Positions 1-11,544 of a stretch of 64,000 nucleotides of DNA are shown piece by piece. The DNA lies in NCBI GenBank assembly GCA_032988165.1, contig JANTQF010000026.1, positions 150,331 through 214,330 on the forward strand, given 5' to 3'. Each line of letters starts with the position of its first letter. Position 1 is the stretch's first letter. The notes beneath the pieces were generated by a model. It was not told the origin of the DNA. It saw only the letters and a program-made list of their open reading frames with translations, and did not search any database. Source of the stretch: Emmonsiellopsis sp. PD_33. Taxonomy: Eukaryota; Ascomycota; Eurotiomycetes; Onygenales; Ajellomycetaceae. The translations under genes were made by a program, and so were the position numbers.

Positions 1-225
1 CACTCGTCCCCCGCCTGCCGTTCCAGACCAATCGCGGGCCATGAGCACGGAATCTGGGGCTGAGCTCCGCAGCCAAAACTCCGGGGTGGAAGTTACTTGG
101 CTAACTAACTTAACTAGTTCAAACCCCGCCAGGAGAAGAACATCGAGCTCCCAGCTTCCCCCCAGAACAGACAACAGTCCCAATCCCTTCAACAACCCAG
201 AGTAGTTTTCGAGACAACGCCCATC
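1..225 (+). promoter_or_regulatory. Upstream region of the Far/CTF1-type regulator
   Basis: Non-coding leader of the gene starting at 226. It is C/A-rich just before the ATG, as is usual for fungal 5' UTRs, and carries a TAACTAACTTAACTAGT-like stretch at about 97-118. No convincing TATA box was seen. The window begins here, so the promoter may be incomplete. Confidence 0.4.
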
Positions 226-2873
226 ATGGAAACAGTCGCCGTCCCACCAGAGCAGCCTCGAATTCGGAGAAAGAGAAAGTCCGTCGACGAGGAGGGCCTT
301 CCTGCCGCGAAGAAGCCGGTGCAACGGAGAGCCTCGGCGGCTTGCCGAAGCTGTCGTGCTCGAAAGGTTCGCTGCGATGTTCTCCTGAAAAGCACTCCAT
401 GCACCAACTGCCGGCTGGATGGATCGGAGTGTGTTATTGCTGAGAGTAAACGGACGAAATTTGCTCGCGCGGCTAATGGCACGACGTTCCGTATCGCTGC
501 TCCGGAGAAGGATAGGGAGAGCAAGGACGTCGCACAGGCCAAACAGGCGCCGATTAAAGAGATTATAGAGCGTCCAAGAAGTCAAAGTATTGAGAGAAGT
601 AATGGTGAGCTCGGTATTTTTCTCATCTCATGTACCGTCACAACTTGAAGTTACCATGATAATAGGAGTAGCTGATTTTGTTCTGTTCCAATTCCAGAGT
701 CCGATAACAGCGATTACGAAATTCAACAACAGACGGCATCTGAGCCGGTGATCGTGCATGATATGGTTCTCACGAACATGGTCACTATCATGCACCAGCT
801 ATTCGGGCCATCCCCAAACATGGGTAAAACCCACGCCCAATTGGAACTACCGAGATATATCAAAGAATTTCCACCACGCGTGGAAGCCGACGATATCGAT
901 TACCTTCAGGCCAAGGGCGCTCTCAAAATCCCCCATTTTGCACTCCGAAACGAACTTCTCAAGTGCTTCGTGAACTACGTTTATGTCTACATGCCCTTGC
1001 TCGATCTTGGTGATTTCTTGCAGACTATTTCCGAGAATAATGGGCAGAGACGAATCAGTTTGTTACTTTTCCAGGCCGTCATGTTTGCAGGGACTGCTTT
1101 TGTGGATATGAAACATTTACGTATGGCTGGATATCAGTCTAGGAAGGCAGCGCGGAAGACATTCTACAAAAGAGCAAGGGTAGGGCGCAGTTGATTCCTA
1201 GGGTATCTGAAATGAAACTAATAGATCATATCTAGGCCCTCTATGACCTTGATTACGAAGATGACCGAATAACCATTATCCAATCTTTGCTTCTCATGAG
1301 CTACTGGTTCGAGACCCCCAATGACCAGAAGGACAACTGGCACTGGGTTGGCATCAGTTTATCATTAGCCCGACTCCACGGACTGCATCTCAATATAACA
1401 ACCGCAGGGATAGGTGCTGCAACCCAGCGTATCTGGAGACGCATTTGGTGGTGCCTATATATACGGGATAAAGTGATCGCCCTGGGCATGAGGCGGCCTA
1501 CCAGAATCACAGATCGGGAGTATGATCTTCCTGTTGCCAACCTAAACGATTTCGAATTCTTCGAATTTCCAACCCATCTACGGCAAATAGTTGGCAATTG
1601 TGAGGTGTTGAGCAATCCGACCTATCAACGAGAACTTGCTCTCCTATATATCGAAAAGGTTAAGCTCTGCCGCCATCTCCACCATGTGCTTTCAGTGCAA
1701 TATCATACACCTCAGCATGACATTAATGTAACGCCAACATCGAGGATGGAACTTATACCGAAACGAGAAGTCGCAGAAATATCCCAAGTTCGTCATTACG
1801 ATGATGCTCTCGACGAATGGCTCGCGAGCACTCCCGAAGAAACAAAATACTCTCCGAGATCCGGCAGCGAGTTATCCGAAGTCGAAGAAGTGCTACATAT
1901 CCACCGCGCAATGCTTAAATTAACCTACCTATCGACTCGTAGCACTCTCCATCTCCCCCAGATTCTCCGTGCGCTACCAAACAAACTTCCCCCCGATCTC
2001 CATCTCAACTCCCTTAAAAAGGTCCGACAAACCGCCGCCGAAATCACAGATATCGCCCAAGATCTGCATCGTCTAAACCTAACCCGCTACCTCCCGGCAT
2101 ATGGCACGACCCCTCTCCTCTCCGCCGTCGCAACCCACGCCATCGACATCACCTCACACGACCCCACAATCAAAATAAATAGCCTAAACCGACTACACCA
2201 ATGCCTGCAAACCCTCCTCCGGCTCAAGGAGATATACTCAGCAGCCGACGTCATTACCAGCGCACTAGAGAAGATCATGAGCGAGGTGGGGGTGCAGTTA
2301 TATACGTACAAGCCATGGGCCGCGCAGGGCGACGCGCAGACCCAACTGTTGCCAGATAATGATCTAGCCAGTCGGGTGCGGGGTTGTTATAGTAACATGG
2401 TTTCGCCAAAGGCCAGTCCACCCAGCTTGATCGTTTTGGATTCGATGGCGGATAGTCCGAGCGTGAAGGATGAGGGGTATTCGACGTCTGAGCAGGAGAA
2501 TGAACATGGAGCGGAGAATGTGCATGTGGACGTGGGTGTGGGTGTGGGTGTTGATACGACCATGGATGTTGATGAGCGCTCTAGCATTGCGCATAACAGT
2601 CCAAGCGGGAATGATAATGAGAGCACCAATGTCACAATTGACCAATCGAAGTCGCCGCAAAATAATATCTTAGATACTGCGGATACTGCTAGTCCGCAGA
2701 GTCAGTCCAAACCCACGCCGTCCGTCACCAATCCCGATCCCTCGCGATCTCAGTCTCCGGAAGATACAAGTACGATATCGCTTGGCTCTAATGAGGGGAT
2801 GGGAGCGGGGTTTGACAGGATGCTTGAAGAGTTTGTCGCGAGTACGAGATGCTTGAGTTGGGATTTGAGTTGA
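226..2873 (+). CDS. Zn2Cys6 transcription factor, cutinase-factor/Far type
   Basis: Predicted 832-aa nuclear regulator in three exons: 226-604, 698-1179 and 1236-2873. Both introns have GT/AG ends and restore one frame. The binuclear zinc cluster is at residues 40-69 with spacing CX2CX6CX8CX2CX6C, preceded by a basic KRKS/KK segment. The central part (about 230-600) resembles the fungal transcription-factor middle homology region (SYWFETPNDQK, then ARLHGLHLN). The last 170 residues are acidic and Ser/Thr/Asn-rich, with a Val-Gly/Asp-Val run from a GTGGGT-type repeat near 2530-2555. The zinc cluster and its flanks look like the CTF1-alpha/beta, FarA and FarB group, which controls fatty-acid catabolism and cutinase genes through CCTCGG elements. 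Family membership is inferred from motif memory, not a search. FarB/CTF1-beta is the nearest guess, and FarA is not excluded. It faces the MFS exporter tail to tail. Confidence 0.85.
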
Positions 2874-3683
2874 TTTGGAATAAGGGGGGGGGGATGTATA
2901 TGATGAGAACTTTATGCTGGAGATGGAATAGTTATAAATGACTGATGAATGAGTTGATGAATTGATGAATGAACAGATCGATGGAAAAGACAAATGAATA
3001 AATTGAAGAAATACCTCTTTTTTTCGTGGGGGCACTGACCGACCGAGGCATGTTCAGTTCAGTTCTTAATATTTTCCTCCTTGTTGCTAATTTACAGATG
3101 AAATGCATAAATTATCCAGCTTGTTATCAAGAAAAAAGAATGAAAATTTGACCACGAATACAATCAGGATATAATTTTTTTCTCTTTTTTCTTTTCTATC
3201 TCTCTAATTTTTCTCTTGAGGATACAATGCAGTGTGTTCTTCAATACATACATATCCCATCTTCTTCAAAGCACTGTACCATGAAATGTATAACAGGCGA
3301 ACCTCATCGCCTCTTCCATCCACGTGGAGACTTTTCGGGAAAAAAAAAAAAAACCAAGAAACAGCATGCTCTATCTTGCGGGGTTTTACCTCCGCCAAAC
3401 CGGCCGCAGGTGGATATTAGAAAACTTTGAGAGGAGTGGGGGGAATCAAAAATGGAAAAGGTTGAATGAACATGAAAAGAGGGTTTAGAGGGGGGATTGA
3501 TTGTATCAAAACAGGAATAATATAACAGTGAAAGTCATTAGGAGTGGGAAAAAGAAATAGAACTAATCAAGCGCAAAACGTGTATCCCTATGCAAAACCG
3601 GAGGAAAAAACGCATTACCAACATGCACCAAATATTAAATTAGAAAAGTGAAAAGAGAAACCAAGAGAAAAGAAAAACCCCAT
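2874..3683. other. Convergent intergenic spacer
   Basis: Spacer between two 3' ends. It is A/T-rich with a G7-8 run near 2885 and an A12 run near 3340. Only short frames occur. It probably holds both 3' UTRs and polyadenylation signals. Confidence 0.5.
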
Positions 3684-5580
3684 CTATGCAGGCATTCCAT
3701 CAATCTTTTTCCCCTTGACGCTCTTCCACTCGACACCTAGAGCTCCAATAACCCCCAACGCCGACATAGCGATGGATGCATACCACGTATTTGTCAAGGC
3801 GGTGTTATATAGAGTCTGGACAGCGTCGAGGTATTGTTCTGGGATCACTCTCTGGAGAGAAGTAGCACCCTGGGTTAGGACAATTGTTGGATCCACGGTT
3901 GGTGCGGCAGCCGCCATGCCGCCGACAAGTTTGTTCGTGAAGATATTCTGGGCGACTGAGACGAAAAGCGCGCCGCCAAACATTTGGGTAAACATGACAA
4001 TGACGGTTCCGATGGCGACCTCTTCGAGAGAGAGCACTACCTGCACCGTGAGAAGTGGCAGCTGCATGCCCAGTCCAATACCGGCCCCGTAGAGGACTTG
4101 ATATCCAATCCACGCTGAATGACCCGTGTTGGTTGAAAACGTTGTGAGCAAGCCAGCCCCGACGGCCCCAAATATGGTAGAGATAAAGTAAAACGGCGTG
4201 TAGTATCCAACCGTAGTTATGGTGGCGCCACCGATGATGGAGAAGATCACAAGAGATAGAACCATGGGAATAGTCATGATACCCGACTTGGTCGCGGAGA
4301 CGCCCTTGATTGCCTGGAACCAGATAGGAAGGTAAAATACCAGAATGAAGAATGACGCGCCAAGGAAGAACGAGAAGAGAGCGCTAAATGCGACGCTCCG
4401 TTGCTTGAGAATATGTGGTGGGACAGTTGCTTTCTCTCCCCTCCATATTTGGATGGCCACGAAGGCGGCCATAAGGAGGGCAAAGAGAACGAACAGAACA
4501 ATAATGCGCGCGCTGTTCCATGGGTATTTGGTGCCTCCCCACTGAAGGGCGAGGAGCAAACAGATGACGCCGGGCATAAATGTCACAGTTCCCAGGGGGT
4601 CCAATTGATCGATTTGAGCTTTCCAAGATTTCGGGGCACTTAATTTCTGTTTCGGGGACTTCAGGAACCAGCCAACGCCCAGAACTGTAACGGCACCAAG
4701 TGGAAGGTTGATGTAAAAGCACCATCTCCAGGAAACATGGTCGGTAAAGGCACCACCCATCAACGGTCCAGCAACCGAGGCAATACCGTACATGGAGCCA
4801 AACATACCATTATCTGTTTTATACGTTAGCTCGTGAAAACAAATACCAATTAATGGGGTAGAACATACAAATTGGACGTTTTTCCAAGGGGATGGAATAA
4901 GCGATAATGACCATAGCTCCAGCAAAAATACCCGCTGCACCCATGCCGGCAACAGCGCGACCGATAATCAAGGCTTCTGAATTTGGTGCGGCACCACAAA
5001 CAGTTGATCCAATCTCAAAGACAATAATCGCGCCCAGGAAGACCCATTTGACCGGATAGAAGGTGTACATTTTCCCGAAAATTAATTGAAAGGCGCAGGT
5101 GGTTAGCAAGTAGGAGCTTCCATACCAGCCTACGTCGTCAAGAGCCTTGAAATGGTCCGAAATCTTTGGGATGGCAGTTGCTATAATAGTATTATCCTAA
5201 ATCAGGTAAAGAATTGTATTAATTAGCCGCCTGCCCTCAATGTTCATAGAAAGATAAGGACGTACCAATGCGACAAGTAGGACAGCAAAGCATAAGCCAA
5301 GGATAACAATCACGAGTGGAAAACCACTGAGATAAACTATCTCATCATTGTCCTGCTCCGCGTTTGAGGATTCTGCCTCTGTCGCGTCGGGGACGACTTT
5401 CTCGCCCGTGTCTATCGATATCTGCGAATTCGTGGTTACATCCTGTGCGGGATCTGTACCCTTCTCTGATCCGACGACTGAAGCGGCATTGCTAGGAACC
5501 ACGGTGGTTGCACGAGACACAGGTAACTCTCCTGGAGGACCATCGGGTTTGCTAGAGAAAAGCGTATTCAGGGATTTCAT
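3684..5580 (-). CDS. MFS exporter, 14-TMS drug/toxin type (DHA2)
   Basis: Predicted 590-aa plasma-membrane proton antiporter. Exons on the minus strand are 5580-5266, 5196-4869 and 4813-3684; introns are 70 and 55 bp with GT/AG ends. A soluble N-terminal tail of about 75 residues, Ser/Glu-rich, precedes the first helix. Recognisable motifs are DNTIIATAIPKI (DHA2 motif D1), GRAVAGMGAAGIFAG, and GPLMGGAFTDHVSWRWCFYINLPLG in helix 5 and the following loop. Length and motif set fit the azole/aflatoxin-type fungal 14-TMS carriers, whose substrates are diverse. The substrate here cannot be read from sequence. No biosynthetic backbone gene lies nearby, so general detoxification is as likely as export of a cluster product. 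Confidence 0.9.
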
Positions 5581-7925
5581 CGCGGGATGGTTGAGACGTG
5601 TCGGCGGCCAAACCTATGGTGACGAAAACGGAGCTGGCACACGACCGGGAGGTACTCTACTGGTAGAGCGCGCGGTTGAATGAAGAAGCGTAGGGATAAA
5701 CTGAGCAGTGGCAATTCTTCTTGGTGAACGTTATTAACGCGAAGTCGGGAGAGATATTGATTTTCAATGCAGCGAATGCCAAGATGGGGCCCGGCAATGG
5801 GGAGGTAAATTGCATGAAAGAAAATATAGCAAAGTGTAACAATATCTCTCCAGAAAGAGCTCGGGGACTAAATATATAGTTGAAAAGAAAAGAAAAGAAT
5901 GGCACATCCAGCTGGAAATTTTCCACAAATTTTCCAAACGGAGTGGAAAATTAGTTTTCGGAACCGGGACAACTTTCAAGTCTGACCAAAACCCGATCAT
6001 CCGAGCTAAGGCCAAGGGCCGTGCTCCGGGGCTTTAGGCATCGAAATTTCTCGTGTCACGGCTTGTTTCCAGAACACAAGGCCCGCTCCCAACTTCCAAG
6101 ACGCTGCCAAGCACTGGCAGGTGGTGATGCAAGTCCCCTGAGGCCGCACGCGAAGAACTGAGGCCTCACTAGCATCCTGGAGAGCTGGAGCTGGAAGGGC
6201 TTGTTGGCTCACCAGTCAGCGTGGTCCTGCAAACAAACAGCCGCCCAGTAGCTTTTATTTCGGGGGCCAAAGAAACAAAGGTTTAAAAATAACATGGGTC
6301 AATATCCCTATGTCATGCTGCCTGCCTTCGAACGGCAACAAATTTGGGTTTTATTGTTCTCACACAGCATTGGATAAACATTGATGAGGCTTTGACCATT
6401 GATATTGTTTCATGGGCGTGAGAAGTCTGGAAGCGAGAGCATGGGCGGGCACTCCGTCCCAAACAGTCAACACGCTCGTATCTTCTTCTTGGCATGCCAG
6501 CCTGCGGCCCAGCGCGAAAGGAAGGATCTTTCTATTCTCCGTACAGGTAACAGCATTTGCCGAGTCTGTTAGCCCTGGTACGATCGAGATAAAAGTCCAG
6601 GACCAAAGGGAGGGCTAATTTGATCACTTTGTGGACGTCGTACAAGGCGATCTCGATGCTTTGTTGATGGATGGAGGTCAAGATAGAATTAAAGATGGGG
6701 AAAACCACGGGGCGGGTGGAGCTAGGTTACATAATCCAGCTTGGCCCCATTCATGTAGACCAGCCAATCAGAACTCTCTATTCGATACGGCTGGTACGTG
6801 TAATACAGATCTCCACGATACATACATCCAGCAACACGTCCCGAAATCTTCCCTCCGCCTGCATCAATCACCACGCCCAGCGCCAACATGTCGAACCGTC
6901 GCATGGCAGCCCGTGGCAGCACATGGATGACAGCTCTTGGTCATGTGCAGTTGCACAATTCCGACATTTTCCTTTCCTCCAGCCAGTTTCGGTCGGTCAA
7001 GCCGTGCCGATCATCCCCGACCCGACAAGTGGCTGGTCAACCGGTGTTCTGGCCCATCTAAACCCCCAAAAGGGCAACCGGAGGGTGCCCAGGAGAGACA
7101 ATCTTATCTTCCTCATCATCTGGCGGTGTCTAATGACATCACTTCCAGTATCATTATTATTATCACCTGTTGCAATGAAAGATTACAATTGCAGCCACTT
7201 TCCAAAGCCGCCCTGCTTGGGATCCGCATATCAATCGGGGCCAGATAAAACAGAAAAACCACTGGGACATCCAAAAGTCGCTAAAACCCATTGCTTTTCG
7301 GATGACCAACCAACCAATAACAGTATTCCGGGAGGGCTCCATTCCGGTCTCCGATATTTCTTACTTCGCCCAAAACAGCCCTGATATACCCGCAAACTCC
7401 ATGATTCGGAATTTGAGAAGATAAACCCCAGTTTCATTTTCCCCAACCAATGTCACAATAATTAATATCTATCCGATACATCGAAGCGAAGAAGCATTGG
7501 CAATGCGTCTCGAGATCCAACTGATAGACCCACAGCGGGCTAAGCCACTTTTTGTGGGGAAAATATTATCCCGAACCCGGAGGCCCAAGTCGCCGACACG
7601 CCGACATTTTTGTTTTCTTGTCCCTGGCTTCCGGGGGGTGTTTTGGGGAATTTCTCATCTCTGGTCTGGAGTTTATGCTTCAAAAATATCTTCACATGGT
7701 GGCATATGAGAAGGGAAAACATGCTGACGACGATCTCAATTGCACACCAGTTCCAAATAGACATCGGCACGATGAGCCACGAAGAAACAAAAAATTCATT
7801 AGGTATAAATAGCAATGTGATGCCAATTGACAATGTCAATCGGGACCTAATAACCACCCCACCCGCAAAACCCACAATACCAAAGAAAAAAAGACCCACT
7901 CCACGTCATAACCCCAAGCACCACC
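5581..7925. other. Long intergenic region, no supported gene
   Basis: Holds the promoter of the MFS exporter (5581 to about 6000) and the downstream side of the J-protein gene. Frames up to 237 codons occur here, but they lack recognisable domains, hydrophobic pattern or splice logic. Base composition changes little. I see no repeat or transposon relic that I can name. Confidence 0.4.
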
Positions 7926-8731
7926 CTACGACACAGCAGACCTCAACACCCTCGCCGCCAACTCACTCAGCAACTTGGCCTTATCCTCCCGCGGCAGTTC
8001 TTGAAAAACCTCATAAACACTCTTCCCCCTCGCATCCCGCACAGCACCCAGCCGATTCCCCGCAACCGCACCCGCCAACGCGCCCGCAAAATTCGCAACA
8101 ATAAACCCCAGTGCACCACCGCTCACCCCACCTACAATCGACCAGAACTTGCCCGTTGGCCGAGTGCCACCATCCACATCCTCCGACAGCCCCTCCTCGC
8201 GGAGCATTTCTTCAAATATGGAGCCGAACTGATCGGATGCAAAAGATGAGGAGGCGGTTTCTGGGCGCGGGGGAGGGGGAGTGGGCCGCGAGGCCCGTCG
8301 TTGGTGGTCATATTGGCTGCGTCTGGTTGGGTCAGAGAGGACGTAGTAGGCTTCGTTTACCTGTTTGAATATCTCTTCGCGGGCGGCGCGTTCGGGGGAG
8401 GTCGTGGCGACACGGTCAGGGTGGGATTTTAGAGCGGCGCTGTGTTGGGGTATTTTGGTCAGCTGGGCGGGTGGTTCTGGGCAGAGGGTTTGTATCTTCG
8501 ACGGGAATGAGGACGGACCGTTTGTAGGCCAGGCGGATTTGGTGTGCCGTGGCGGAGGGGTCTATTTCTAAGATTTTATCTGGGGATTATTGTGGTAAGT
8601 CATGGGCATAGGCAAAGAATACCTTATAGCGATGAAGCTTACAATAATCTAACGTGGAATCTGTATGCCCATCAGCTTTCCATCCGTAAACCTTCTGTAT
8701 TTGGAGATCGAACGCAATGCATACCTGCCAT
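7926..8731 (-). CDS. Small J-domain protein with glycine-zipper C-terminal segment
   Basis: Predicted 193-aa type III J-protein. Exons are 8731-8725 (codes MA plus one base), 8579-8519 and 8439-7926, joined in frame with GT/AG introns. The J domain spans residues 3-68, with the HPD signature at 29-31 and a helix IV region containing YYVLSDPTRRSQYD. Helix I is short because the usual Tyr-Tyr before KILEID is missing, so a different first exon is possible. Residues 80-110 are a linker (FGSIFEEML). Residues 124-154 form a Gly/Ala membrane-like hairpin with GxxxG spacing. The C-terminus is a charged helix. J-proteins recruit Hsp70; the glycine zipper suggests membrane association, possibly mitochondrial or ER, but the compartment is not resolved. 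Confidence 0.8.
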
Positions 8732-9469
8732 GATGAATAGTATATAATTTGTCGCCTGGGATGCTCGGTGCGAGGGACTGTAGGTGAAATCAACCTAAAA
8801 TGAGTGAAACCAAATCCAAAATCCGGGATATCTCAATCACACTATCAAACATGTATGCTGTATGGCATATCAAGTCGATTATGTCTCCCGACGAGGTGAT
8901 TTCTGGTTGTTGCAGGGCTGCCTTGGACCGATGACGTTATGCCTGTGACACGTGCAAACCTTATCTCGACCTCCAACCACGTGACACGTTTTTCTTGGCA
9001 CGGTCTAAACATAGACCATTCCCAATGCGGCAAAGCGCCCTCCCGCCTCCCCTGGCTCCTTCTCCCAGCCACCCACGGCTCGACTGCGGGAGTGAACGAC
9101 TCGACAACAATAGGGACAGTCTGTACTTGCGCAAACTGCTGTCCCGCAATTGACCTCCATCTCTCCTCCATCTCATCTGCCAATTGACATCAGGGGCATA
9201 AAACCAACCACACAGTCCACGACACGTTGTCTGGCGCTATCCTCGTCTTACAATAACCAAAGCTCCCACAGCGGGTCTTTGGGCCTCGCTATCCACTGAC
9301 GGCCGTCAACGATTTCAGTCCGGACTGGAGCCAACAGCAGCAACTCTTCACAGTGCAGGCTTTCCTACATCCCCCAGCCAATTAACCCCCACCCCCGCAG
9401 GCTCCAATCGCATCCATACATACCACATACACACACAGACACACGTACATACAAACGACCCCACCAGCC
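8732..9469. promoter_or_regulatory. Divergent promoter, J-protein / Ser-His-rich protein
   Basis: Shared upstream region of two divergently transcribed genes. A CACGTGAC element lies near 8979-8986, an E-box/CACGTG core that bHLH factors commonly bind. The part nearest 9470 is a C/A-rich leader with a CACACA tract (about 9427-9446), typical of a fungal 5' UTR. Frames inside it are short and have no recognised domain. Confidence 0.45.
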
Positions 9470-10030
9470 ATGAACTGGCTCTACCCCTTCGCCCGCAGCA
9501 GCAGCAGCAGCAGCAAACGCCGCCGCAGTCGAGACCGGCACTCCTCCTCTTCGCACCACTCACACTCCCACTCCCACTCCCACTCGCACTCCCACTCGCG
9601 GCACGGGCGCAGCAGCCCCAGCCCCTCCCTCTTCAGTCTAGGCGGGTACGCAAACCGGTCGACGGCCTCCTCGATCTTCTCCCTGGGCTCATCGTCGTCG
9701 TCGTCGCGGCGCGCCAAGCCGCGCTCGGGCTTTATTTCGCGCATGGTGCGGCGCATCAGGCGCCTGTTCCGCGATATCATGCACTATGCCAAGAAGCATC
9801 CGATGAAGGTGTTTGTGATGGTTATTATGCCGCTGATTACGGGCGGGGTGTTGCAGAAGATGCTTGGCGCGGTGGGGATTAGGTTGCCGCCGTCGTTGGG
9901 GGGGCTGAAGGGGGGGAGTAAGGGGGGAAGGAGTGGGGGAGGGATTAGCGATTTGATGGGGGGTGGAGGGGGTGGTGGGATTGGGGATAGTGTTGGGGGG
10001 TTGGTGTCGTTGGCGAAGATGTTTGTGTGA
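9470..10030 (+). CDS. Ser/His-rich basic protein with one hydrophobic segment
   Basis: Single-exon frame of 186 aa that I cannot assign to a characterised family. Residues 10-50 are Ser/Arg/His-rich with an (HS)7-like run at 30-43, which could bind metal or simply be low complexity. Residues 86-110 are strongly basic (RMVRRIRRLFRD). Residues 112-137 form a hydrophobic segment (KVFVMVIMPLITGGVLQKML) that could be a membrane anchor. The tail from 143 on is glycine-rich. The ATG at 9470 sits in good context (ccagccATGA). Codon use is GC-rich at the start and drifts to G-rich at the end. It looks like a real, poorly conserved membrane-associated protein, but expression is unproven. Confidence 0.65.
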   Translation: MNWLYPFARSSSSSSKRRRSRDRHSSSSHHSHSHSHSHSHSHSRHGRSSPSPSLFSLGGYANRSTASSIFSLGSSSSSSRRAKPRSGFISRMVRRIRRLFRDIMHYAKKHPMKVFVMVIMPLITGGVLQKMLGAVGIRLPPSLGGLKGGSKGGRSGGGISDLMGGGGGGGIGDSVGGLVSLAKMFV

Positions 10031-11439
10031 GGGGTCTTAGGGGTGAAGGTTGGTGGGGGGGTTGAATCCGGGACAACGGGACGGAAATGAACCGCGGGGC
10101 TCTTCTCCCTATTAGGGCTCTGCTAAATGGTCCCGCTATGGCGGGATCGGGCCGTGATGAGGATTTGGCTGGGCCAATTGGGCTATCAACATGCTGAAAC
10201 ACCTTCACCGCCAGTTATCTCAAAGATCTGGAAACCAGTCCGTGCGTCACGAATGATGTTTTTATTTTTATATTTTGTTGCTATCTGTTTCCCTTTGCCA
10301 TGTTCTGCTCTGTTCTAATTTTCTTTCCCCCATGGTGGAATCGGGCGGATGGGTGGATGCTCTTGAAATGATGCCACGAAAAAAACATCAAAACGAAACA
10401 AGGGGAACAGAACAGGGACAAACTCGAAAAACCTCCGATTGCAGCGCGAACGAACGAACAAACAAAATATTGATTGATATAAACCGCTTGCTTGGCTTGA
10501 TCCATTTATCATTTTGATATACATACCCTATGATACAACGATACCAGTGGAATTTTTTTCAATTTTGGATTTTGGATTTTGTGTTTTGTTATGTTATGCT
10601 ACACTATGCCATGTTATGATTTCTGTCCTGCTTGTTCTGTTTTATTATATCTTACATTCCCCACATACAAAGATAGAGAAAGTATCTAGAAAACGCCATA
10701 TTTATATAGATATATAGATACCAAATAAACTAGGCCCATTAGCCAGCCTGGAGGCGACTTTAATTCCCTCCCTCCCTCCCTTAACCTGGGCACATCATCC
10801 CCCCCTCCTTTACCAGCTGCGCTGATAACAGATAGCATTCATTACCACGGCTAGCTACATAGACTCACAATACCAATAACAAATATGATGCATGCATGCT
10901 ATTTATCCGGTCCGGACATGCAGGTGCCCGATGAAATTGAATCTGCTCTCTGCATCCTTCCTCCCTGGGGACGATCGGGGTAGGTGGGTGGGTGGGTAGG
11001 TTGCTGCGTCGTGCGGCGTGCGGCGTTGGGGATTGATTGTTTTTGGTGTCGGTCTGTGTCTGCGTCTGCGTCTGTGTAGGGGGATGGTTTGGGTGGTGGC
11101 TTGGGGGGGTTAGCTGTATTAGGTATTAGGGGAGGAGGGATGGAAAGGGGGAGGCGTGGTTGGGGGGAGATGGGTAGATGGGTAGATGGGTTGGATAGGG
11201 GAGGATAGGGTTGTAGTGTAGTGGATGGGTACATAAGCTGGTTTAAGTTATTCAAGCGAGAGGATAAAGAGATGGTAGGGATAAAGGCTTATATAAGGTA
11301 GAGATGGATGGATGGATGGATGGAAGAAGGGTAAATATCTAGATACCTGCGTATAGTTTGGCAGTACATATTATACAAAATAATCTTTTTTGTTTAAACA
11401 TGTTGTATGTGGAGAAAGGAAGAAGGAAGCAAAAAGGAA

Positions 11440-11474
<35 letters not shown>

Positions 11475-11544
11475 AGAGGAAGAGGAAGAGGTAAACGAGT
11501 AACCCGCCGAGATCAATTGTAAAGAACACAATCATCAGATCAGA
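10031..11544. other. Convergent intergenic region with simple repeats
   Basis: Lies between two 3' ends. Contents are T-rich sequence near 10540-10610, CCCT repeats near 10761-10780, G/T-rich low-complexity sequence at 10980-11180, GATG repeats near 11303-11322 and a GAGGAC/GAGGAA array at about 11438-11492. A Pro-rich minus-strand frame (10899-11255) comes from the G/T-rich repeats and is not supported as a gene. Confidence 0.5.
11438..11492. repeat. GAGGAC/GAGGAA hexanucleotide array
   Basis: About nine hexamer units, first GAGGAC then GAGGAA. It sits just downstream of the ERJ5 stop codon (minus strand) and is non-coding in the gene model. This class of simple repeat is usually length-variable between isolates. 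Confidence 0.85.

Noticed and set aside
6671..7384. 237-codon plus-strand frame
   Set aside because: No domain, no helix or strand pattern, and odd composition for the region; overlapping frames on both strands are similar in length, as expected by chance.
10899..11255. Pro/Thr-rich minus-strand frame
   Set aside because: It comes from G/T-rich simple repeats between two 3' ends and has no unique sequence.
11438..11492. Possible CRISPR or structured repeat
   Set aside because: Continuous hexamer array without spacers; a simple microsatellite in a eukaryotic genome.
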